NCBI GenBank assembly: GCA_023245725.1
Contig: JAHFJU010000008.1
Coordinates: 1,412 to 29,807 of the forward strand
From: Candidatus Peregrinibacteria bacterium
Lineage (GTDB): Bacteria; Patescibacteriota; Gracilibacteria; UBA1369; UM-FILTER-53-11
Direction: 5' to 3'
DNA: 28,396 nt
Shown here: positions 23,403 to 28,396 of the stretch, piece after piece
Layout: each line of letters starts with the position of its first letter
How positions within the stretch are numbered: the first letter of the stretch is position 1
Notes under the pieces: model-generated
What the model was told of the DNA's origin: nothing
Database searches by the model: none
Seen by the model: only the letters and a program-made list of their open reading frames with translations
Translations under genes and position numbers: made by a program

Positions 23403-24329
23403 TTACTTCATGCCTTTCGATGTATCCATTACCTGTTTTTCTCTTGCCGATTGTGTAGTCCATTTTACCTGAACTCCTGTGCTGTATCTGGTGTCGCTTT
23501 CAAACTCGAGTAATAATTTTTCTTTCTCTGCCAATATTAGTGGCCTTTCAAGTGGTAGGTAAATTTGTTCCCAATGTGATTTTTTCTGGCCGCTTCCATC
23601 TGAAGAATTAAGGGGAGATGTCGAAAACATTACATCTTTTGATAGATGTGCGGTCCACCATAAAGCAAAACCATAGACCGTCGTCGTCTCTTTCATTTTC
23701 CATTCGGCGCGTCCTCTACGTGTGCTCGAAGGTTTTGTGGCGAGCATACAATCGTCTACTGATTTTGGCTCAGCCAAAACATCGCGCGGCGAAATTGCAT
23801 AAACATACATATTGTTAAGTGCCGATTTTCTAGCAATATTCCAAGAAAGTTTATAACCAATATTGTCCCAAACTGTGAGCTCTTTATAAATTCGTGGTGC
23901 AATGACAGGAGCAACAAACTGCTCAATTCGGTAGGGAATCATTGTTCCGCCAGAAATCAGAAATCGGTGAGCATCGTTCATAATTTCGATAATGTGTTCG
24001 TCGTATGCAAAATTGCCGAGCGTTTCAGAAACAACAATATTTGTTTTTTGAGGATTTTTTATCTCGTCGCTGTATCCTTGAATAAAAGTGAGTCCTTCAA
24101 TTTTATTTTCTCGTGCAAGATTTTTAGAAAGCTCAAGTATCGCCTCGTCTGCTTCGTACAAGTTGCAATGTCGTGCTCCAAGTTGTCTTGCGAGAAAGCT
24201 CAGAAAACCAGTGCCAGAGCCAATATCTGTCACTGTGCTAACTCCCGGAGTTATAGCTTTTGTAAGAGCACGATAGAACGCATCGTTGCGTCGTCGATCA
24301 CCAAGTAGTTTTTGTTGAAGCTCAATCAT
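23403..24329 (-). CDS. PRMT-like SAM-dependent methyltransferase
   Basis: The 308-residue protein has a class I methyltransferase domain of the protein arginine methyltransferase type. Motif I is TDIGSGTGFLSFLARQLG (about 34-51), the acidic post-I residue lies in YEADEA (Glu59 or Asp61), and SETLGNFAYDEH (Glu102, Glu111) matches the PRMT double-Glu loop. The beta-barrel half follows, with GGTMIPYRIEQFVAPVI. These features suggest an arginine or other N-methyltransferase, but bacterial members may have small-molecule substrates. Its ATG overlaps the stop of the DUF1003 gene (ATGA), so the two are translationally coupled in the operon headed by the penicillin-binding protein. Confidence 0.82.
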   Translation of the reverse strand: MIELQQKLLGDRRRNDAFYRALTKAITPGVSTVTDIGSGTGFLSFLARQLGARHCNLYEADEAILELSKNLARENKIEGLTFIQGYSDEIKNPQKTNIVVSETLGNFAYDEHIIEIMNDAHRFLISGGTMIPYRIEQFVAPVIAPRIYKELTVWDNIGYKLSWNIARKSALNNMYVYAISPRDVLAEPKSVDDCMLATKPSSTRRGRAEWKMKETTTVYGFALWWTAHLSKDVMFSTSPLNSSDGSGQKKSHWEQIYLPLERPLILAEKEKLLLEFESDTRYSTGVQVKWTTQSAREKQVMDTSKGMK

Positions 24330-24856
24330 TATTTTCTTGGTAGATTATTCGTTTGCGAAATGTGCATGGATCCATTCGTAATTTCTTCTTCAAGGTGCAT
24401 CTGCATTTTCTCTAAATTAGTTTTCTTAAGCATGTGCTCAAGTTCTTTATCGTGTTTATATTCAATGCCATTTTTCTCGAGTAAAAGAGTCATCATCTGC
24501 ATGAGTTTTGTAAGCTCCTGTTCGGTAATTACATCTACTTGCAGATCGATTTCTTCACGAAGATCGGCAACATCTCCAGCACGATTTTGTGAGAGCAAAA
24601 CCAAAATCGACAAGAAAATAGCCTCGAGTGAAACCACCATTGTAAGCAGCCCGTATGGGTACGGGTCGAAATGTTTGAAGTATGGAACGTTGAAAGTATT
24701 CACAATAATCCAGCCGCCAAACCAAACAATATGAGTAATAAAAAACGGAATGCTTCCAAAAAAATCGGCTGTCCAATCGGCGAAGCGTTCAGTGCCGGTT
24801 CTATTTGCTTTTGCCTGTGCTTTTAGGCTTTTTAAAATATGTTTACTGTTTGCCAT
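24329..24856 (-). CDS. DUF1003 membrane protein
   Basis: DUF1003 proteins are small cytoplasmic-membrane proteins of unknown function. This one has two membrane segments (about 33-52, FFGSIPFFITHIVWFGGWII, and 68-88) joined by the family's signature loop FDPYPYGLLTMVVSLEAIFL, then LSQNRAGDVADLREEIDLQV. The C-terminal 70 residues (about 105-175) form a charged helix that may be a coiled coil. The gene begins 12 bp after the penicillin-binding protein stop and its stop overlaps the methyltransferase start, so it is the middle gene of a three-gene operon. Confidence 0.92.
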   Translation of the reverse strand: MANSKHILKSLKAQAKANRTGTERFADWTADFFGSIPFFITHIVWFGGWIIVNTFNVPYFKHFDPYPYGLLTMVVSLEAIFLSILVLLSQNRAGDVADLREEIDLQVDVITEQELTKLMQMMTLLLEKNGIEYKHDKELEHMLKKTNLEKMQMHLEEEITNGSMHISQTNNLPRK

Positions 24857-24868
24857 AAATTGATGTTA

Positions 24869-27322
24869 TTAGAGTTTACCTGGAGGGATATTATAGTATT
24901 TAAACAGAAAATCCGAGATGTCTTTAAATAGAGGAGCTGCCGAAGCGTCGGCCCAAACTGTTGAACGAGGTCGATCGATTTGTACAAGCATAATAAATTT
25001 AGGATCTTCAACTGGAGCGAATCCCATAAATGAGCCAATAGTAGAACCTGTTCCAGTTTGAGCTTTCCCGTTTTTATAAGTTTGTGCGGTACCAGTTTTA
25101 CCTGCAATGTGATATCCGGGAGTAAGCACGCGAACTGCGCCGCCGTTTTCAACAACGCTAACAAGCATTGCACTTATAGTATCAGCAGTTTTTTCAGAGA
25201 TTACGCGGCGCACCTCTTCAGGCTCTGTTTTTACAACTTCACCGTCTTGGTGAATTATTGAATCAACAATGTGAGGTTTCATCAAAATTCCTTTATTTGC
25301 CAAAGATGCAAATGCCGTAATCATTTGAATTGGAGTTACAGCCAAACCTTGCCCGAATGCGTGAGTTATTAGTTCGCTCTCAGCCCACGAGCCGTAATCG
25401 GCAACTTGTCCGGGATGTTCGTTTTCAAATTCAATATCGGTTTTATCGCCAAATCCGAATTTTTTAATGTATTTTCCAAAAAGTTCACGTCCCATTTTTC
25501 GTGCGACGAAAGCCATTCCCGTGTTAAGCGAACGTTCAAGAACCTGTCTCATGCTTGTTGTTCCATAGTACTCATTTAGAGCGTTGTGAATTTCGTATTC
25601 ATCTACTTTTATTGGGCCGACATCGTTAAAAGTTGTAGTCGGAGTTACGTCTCCATCGTCGAGTGCGATAGACATGGCAATCGCTTTGAAAATCGAGCCG
25701 GGTTCCCAAATGTCTGTTACAGAACGGTTTTTAAACACGCTTGGTCCAAGTGTGTTTTTATATTTTGAATAAATGATTTTTCCAGATTGAAGAATGGTTT
25801 TGAATATTTGAATATTGACGTGTGAATTATCGGCGGATTCAAGAAAAAAACTTTCTTCTCCTTTCGTATTTGTTGTAGTTTTCATGCTCGCCAAATCTCC
25901 GGTAGAAAGTGCAACGTCTTCAGTTTCAAGAGCCTCGCTGAATTTATTTGGATCGAATGTCGGGTAATGTGCCATTGAAATAATACGCCCGGTTTTTGGC
26001 TCCATTATTATCACCAAGCCTGAATCGGCTTTTGTGTCTTTTACTGCTCTTGCCAAAAATTTTTCTACGGTCATTTGAATAGAACGATCTAATGTTAGAA
26101 CAATTGAATCACCGTCGATTGCCGGTTCAATAATTAGGTCATCACCCACAATAACTTGTTGCCCCGTAGCGTCGAGACGGGTCTTGAAAATTCCTTTTTT
26201 TCCTCGCAAAGTCATGTCGTAGCTTTCTTCAATTCCATACACTCCTCCTTTTTCAGACGTGAAACCAACTGCCTGTGCAGCAAGCTCTCCCTCTGGATAA
26301 TATCGGTACGTTTTTTCTTGAAAATTTATTCCAGTGAATAATCCTTTTTTTGAATCTTTGTCTTCTTTAATCATGTCTCGGATTTTTGATTCAATTTCTG
26401 TTGGAAGGCGAGTTTGCAAAACCGCATAACGATTTCGTCCGTAAAGTAATTCTTTTAATCTTTCAAATGGAATTTCTACAACAGGTGCAAGTAATTTTGC
26501 GGTGTAATCTTGGTCTGAAATTTGCCCTGGATAAGCCAAAACGCCGTCTGTGGTAAGCTCTATTCCCGATATTTTATTTTTGGTAAAAAAATCTTTAATA
26601 TTATCGGTTGGGTCTTTATATAACAGGATTGTTGAGCGGGTTTTTTGGCTCAATCTTTGTAAAAGGTCAGCCTTATATGCCGCGAAAAGTTCTTCTTCGT
26701 TTCTTGGTTTTAGTGAGAGTGCCGCAGTAACTTTTATTTGATCGGGGGTAGGCGGCGGAGGCGGAAGTACTACCGCCGGTGTAGTTGTTGTGCTTGATGC
26801 AGTATTTAAAGGATACCCGGGAATTGCTATCGCTGGAGTGTCGGTTGCTGCTTTTCCTGCCGATGCCGTAACTCCTCCTAATAATGAACCCAAAACTCGA
26901 GCTTGTTCTTCGGGGCTAACATCTGACGCGATGATTCTTTTTGTTTGTCGTATGCGCTCTTCTTCTTTTTTAAGTTCGTCTTCTTTGTCGAAAATTAGTG
27001 GGGCCAATTTGTCGGTAACGTATTGTGGGTCTTTAATAAGGCTTGGATCTGCGAATAATGTTGGTTGTGAAATGTTTGTGGCTAATCTGAAAAGCTCGTT
27101 TGAATGAGGGTCGCGAATGAGGATTTCTCCGCGTCGTGCTGTAACTTCGCTGTATCCAAGATGATTTTGTTCGGCGAGTTGAGAGTAGCTATTGCCCTGA
27201 GCAACCTGTAAATTTATCATTTGTGCGCAAATTCCAGATGCTGCTACCGTGCACATAATAAAGAGAGCCTGTATGCGAGAAAATTTACTTCGATTTCGTG
27301 TACCTGAACGTGATCCGACCAT
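24869..27322 (-). CDS. Class B penicillin-binding protein (FtsI/PBP2-like transpeptidase)
   Basis: This 817-residue protein cross-links peptidoglycan outside the membrane. It has a short basic cytoplasmic tail, one membrane segment (about 16-36), an N-terminal dimerisation domain starting at EVTARRGEILIRD, and a transpeptidase domain with all three active-site motifs: SxxK at Ser543 (GSIFKA), SxN at Ser598 (SLN) and KTGT at Lys742 (AGKTGTAQ). The protein is longer than the usual 580-700 residues; a low-complexity insert at about 147-197 rich in Ala, Thr and Pro (VVLPPPPPTPDQIK) and a longer pedestal region explain this. No PASTA domain is present. I leave the symbol blank, since FtsI (division) and PBP2 (elongation) cannot be told apart here. 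A TATAAT box lies 7 nt before the ATG, predicting a leaderless mRNA. It heads the operon with the DUF1003 and methyltransferase genes. Confidence 0.95.
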   Translation of the reverse strand: MVGSRSGTRNRSKFSRIQALFIMCTVAASGICAQMINLQVAQGNSYSQLAEQNHLGYSEVTARRGEILIRDPHSNELFRLATNISQPTLFADPSLIKDPQYVTDKLAPLIFDKEDELKKEEERIRQTKRIIASDVSPEEQARVLGSLLGGVTASAGKAATDTPAIAIPGYPLNTASSTTTTPAVVLPPPPPTPDQIKVTAALSLKPRNEEELFAAYKADLLQRLSQKTRSTILLYKDPTDNIKDFFTKNKISGIELTTDGVLAYPGQISDQDYTAKLLAPVVEIPFERLKELLYGRNRYAVLQTRLPTEIESKIRDMIKEDKDSKKGLFTGINFQEKTYRYYPEGELAAQAVGFTSEKGGVYGIEESYDMTLRGKKGIFKTRLDATGQQVIVGDDLIIEPAIDGDSIVLTLDRSIQMTVEKFLARAVKDTKADSGLVIIMEPKTGRIISMAHYPTFDPNKFSEALETEDVALSTGDLASMKTTTNTKGEESFFLESADNSHVNIQIFKTILQSGKIIYSKYKNTLGPSVFKNRSVTDIWEPGSIFKAIAMSIALDDGDVTPTTTFNDVGPIKVDEYEIHNALNEYYGTTSMRQVLERSLNTGMAFVARKMGRELFGKYIKKFGFGDKTDIEFENEHPGQVADYGSWAESELITHAFGQGLAVTPIQMITAFASLANKGILMKPHIVDSIIHQDGEVVKTEPEEVRRVISEKTADTISAMLVSVVENGGAVRVLTPGYHIAGKTGTAQTYKNGKAQTGTGSTIGSFMGFAPVEDPKFIMLVQIDRPRSTVWADASAAPLFKDISDFLFKYYNIPPGKL

Positions 27323-27329
27323 GGGCCAT

Positions 27330-27335
27330 ATTATA
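27330..27335 (-). promoter_or_regulatory. -10 box of the penicillin-binding protein operon, predicted leaderless
   Basis: On the minus strand TATAAT is followed by exactly 7 nt and then the ATG at 27322, so the first transcribed base would be at or beside the A of the start codon. No good -35 box is visible. Confidence 0.6.
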
Positions 27336-27435
27336 GGCTAGTGATTGTATTTTTTGCGATCATTTTATGGATTTTTTGTGCAGTCCGACATTCGTCAAAA
27401 ATTCACATGGCTTATTCAAGCCCAGAAGTGCTCGT

Positions 27436-27465
27436 TTGAGTTGCACGTGCAACTCGCTTTATAAC
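27436..27465 (+). promoter_or_regulatory. Promoter with an 18-bp palindromic operator before the antitoxin gene
   Basis: GAGTTGCACGTGCAACTC (27438-27455) is a perfect 18-bp palindrome. It lies between a TTGAGT -35 (27436-27441) and a TATAAC -10 (27460-27465) with an 18-nt spacer. Binding there would block the promoter, as in autoregulated toxin-antitoxin operons. The leader to the ATG at 27494 would be about 22 nt. The 170 bp from the penicillin-binding protein start to here hold only these divergent signals. Confidence 0.6.
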
Positions 27466-27493
27466 GTTTGTCATAAAGTAAATTTGGCGATTT

Positions 27494-27784
27494 ATGTTGA
27501 TGCATTATGAATTATACGATAAACTTTTTGTGTCTACGGCGTCTGTGTTAAGTCGTGAAAAAATAGTATCTCTATCTGAGATGCAAAAGAATCCTGCCAA
27601 AGCTCTCGATGGCGATATCGTTCGCATAGTAAAAAATGGCAAAGTGATCGGTATTTTTATGAGTAAAGAACAATTCGAGGATTTCATAGAAGAAATCGCT
27701 GCATTAAAGCCATCATTCAAGGCTGAACTTGATTCTGTAATTAAGAAAGGTAAGAAATTAAAGACTGCTCAATTTTCGCTTTAG
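27494..27784 (+). CDS. Type II antitoxin, Phd/YefM-like
   Basis: The 96-residue protein resembles Phd/YefM-type antitoxins, which bind DNA with the N-terminal domain and neutralise a RelE/ParE-like toxin with the C-terminal one. The pattern is REKIVSLSEMQKNPAKALDG followed by VRIVKNGKVIGIFMSKEQFE, matching the family's 'repressor helix, then NGKpvgvLls.eeye' order. The C-terminal helix (KAELDSVIKKGKKLKTAQF) is basic. The ATG at 27494 or 27500 could be the start. It is preceded by a promoter containing a perfect palindrome and is 5 bp from the toxin-like gene. Confidence 0.8.
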   Translation: MLMHYELYDKLFVSTASVLSREKIVSLSEMQKNPAKALDGDIVRIVKNGKVIGIFMSKEQFEDFIEEIAALKPSFKAELDSVIKKGKKLKTAQFSL

Positions 27785-27789
27785 TCACT

Positions 27790-28020
27790 ATGAAGGTATT
27801 TTCTTCCGACAATTTTTTAAAGGATTTTAATGCTCTTACACCAATTTTGCAGGAGTGTATTAAAGACAAACTTCGTTTTTTTACTGAGCAGGAAAATCCT
27901 ATTCAGTTTACTAAATATATATCACCAAAAGCTGGCGTGTGGGCTATCATTATTTGGGGGATTTTACAGATAGATAATAGTCGAGCTCTACTTGTGATAA
28001 GTAATCATCGTCGTCGTTAA
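27790..28020 (+). pseudogene. RelE/ParE-like toxin, probably frameshifted
   Basis: The frame begins MKVFSSDNFLKDFNALTPIL and continues with LRFFTEQENPIQFTKYISPK, a good start for a RelE/ParE-superfamily ribonuclease or gyrase toxin. After about residue 50 the frame reads VWAIIIWGILQIDN, which is unlike the family. A different frame in the same place reads VGYHYLGDFTDR, close to the conserved 'y.y.iGDyR' core strand, and the original frame then ends ALLVISNHRRR, close to the usual 'vLllviGhH' ending. This suggests two compensating small indels near 27935 and 27970 and a damaged catalytic core. It starts 5 bp after the antitoxin stop. It may equally be a divergent intact toxin of 76 residues. 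Confidence 0.55.
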
Positions 28021-28069
28021 AATCATTTATTGCAGCGGTTTCAACGTCGAGATCAATTTGTTCTTTCAT
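27950..28069 (-). CDS. Possible small acidic protein (39 aa)
   Basis: An ATG frame on the minus strand encodes 39 residues, MKEQIDLDVETAAINDFNDD and onward to YLSVKSPK. It starts 13 bp after the helicase stop and overlaps the 3' end of the toxin-like gene in antisense. It is acidic and looks protein-like, but has no Shine-Dalgarno and could be chance. It may be the last gene of the helicase transcript. Confidence 0.3.
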   Translation of the reverse strand: MKEQIDLDVETAAINDFNDDDDYLSQVELDYYLSVKSPK

Positions 28070-28082
28070 AGATATATTCACT

Positions 28083-28396
28083 CTAATAAAATAGCCCCTG
28101 TTGATACCCCTCCAAAAAAGTCTTTACGCGTAAGTCGATTTTGACATCTGATTTTCTAACAGGATTTTTGAGTACAACTCCCTCGAATGTTGTACATCGG
28201 CTGAGCGCGACATACGTTTGCCCCGAGGCGAAACTGCCGTTGCCCAAGTCGACTATAACTTTGTCGAAAGTCTTTCCTTGGCTTTTGTGAATTGTAATCG
28301 CCCACGCCAATTTGAGTGGAAGTTGTGTAAAAGAGCCGAGTTTTTTTTGAGAGAGAGTGCGTGAGTCGGAGTCGTACATGTAGCGGTACATATCCC
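28083..28396 (-). CDS. PIF1/RecD-like helicase, C-terminal part (runs off right edge)
   Basis: The last 104 or so residues of a superfamily 1 DNA helicase lie in the window. The signature is FTQLPLKLAWAITIHKSQGK, then TFDKVIVDLG and ASGQTYVALSRCTTFEGVVL, which correspond to helicase motifs V and VI of PIF1/RecD2/UvrD_C_2 proteins; the Gln-Thr-Tyr-Val-Ala-Leu-Ser-Arg segment contains the arginine finger. The frame is open to the window end, so the ATG at 28391 is internal. The ATPase core with Walker A and B motifs must lie to the right. It ends about 60 bp from the toxin-like gene. Confidence 0.9.
   Translation of the reverse strand, partial: DMYRYMYDSDSRTLSQKKLGSFTQLPLKLAWAITIHKSQGKTFDKVIVDLGNGSFASGQTYVALSRCTTFEGVVLKNPVRKSDVKIDLRVKTFLEGYQQGLFY

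Overview
The window looks like a chromosomal segment of a Patescibacteria (Candidate Phyla Radiation) bacterium, most likely of the Parcubacteria/Paceibacteria side. This is inferred from small AT-rich genes, many long lineage-specific hypothetical proteins beside universal genes (L28, L33, TypA, a class B penicillin-binding protein), almost no Shine-Dalgarno sequences, and strong extended -10 promoters of the form TGnTATAAT. TGA is used as a stop (msrB, the transposase, the STAS-like gene), so the code is the standard one and not the TGA=Gly code of Gracilibacteria/Absconditabacteria. No rRNA and no CRISPR array is present.

Layout, left to right. A minus-strand hypothetical gene runs off the left edge (1-555) and diverges from a long agmatinase-family gene (585-1688). 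A 962-residue hypothetical gene (1693-4581, minus) with a repeated C-terminal module converges on it. An IS481/IS3-like insertion sequence (about 4640-5773), with imperfect inverted repeats and a possible 6-bp target duplication, separates that gene from an unrecognised 470-residue gene (5903-7315) and tRNA-Ser(GGA). Next come msrB, a 359-bp gap holding a gene-like remnant or structured RNA, rpmB, a small hypothetical gene, an M50 site-2 protease with a helical hypothetical partner, tRNA-Thr(GGT), a STAS-like DUF4325 gene whose stop codon lies inside the tRNA, and a 525-residue hypothetical gene diverging from rpmG.

The middle holds cell-surface genes: a membrane-anchored DUF3352-like protein, a secreted SLH plus beta-propeller protein, and a secreted protein with a C-terminal PEF-type sorting tail. 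Between them lie an orphan XRE regulator, a candidate small RNA of about 70 nt with its own promoter and terminator, and another hypothetical gene. The right third carries typA/bipA, a small membrane-anchored protein, and a minus-strand operon of penicillin-binding protein (ftsI/pbp2-like), DUF1003 membrane protein and PRMT-like methyltransferase. The window ends with a toxin-antitoxin locus whose toxin looks frameshifted, a tiny antisense ORF, and the C-terminus of a PIF1/RecD-like helicase.

The most interesting points are the -10 boxes lying 7-11 nt from start codons (predicted leaderless or near-leaderless mRNAs), the candidate small RNA at 18616-18686, the unexplained intergenic stretch 7941-8299, the repeated module in the 962-residue protein, and the PEF-type surface protein.
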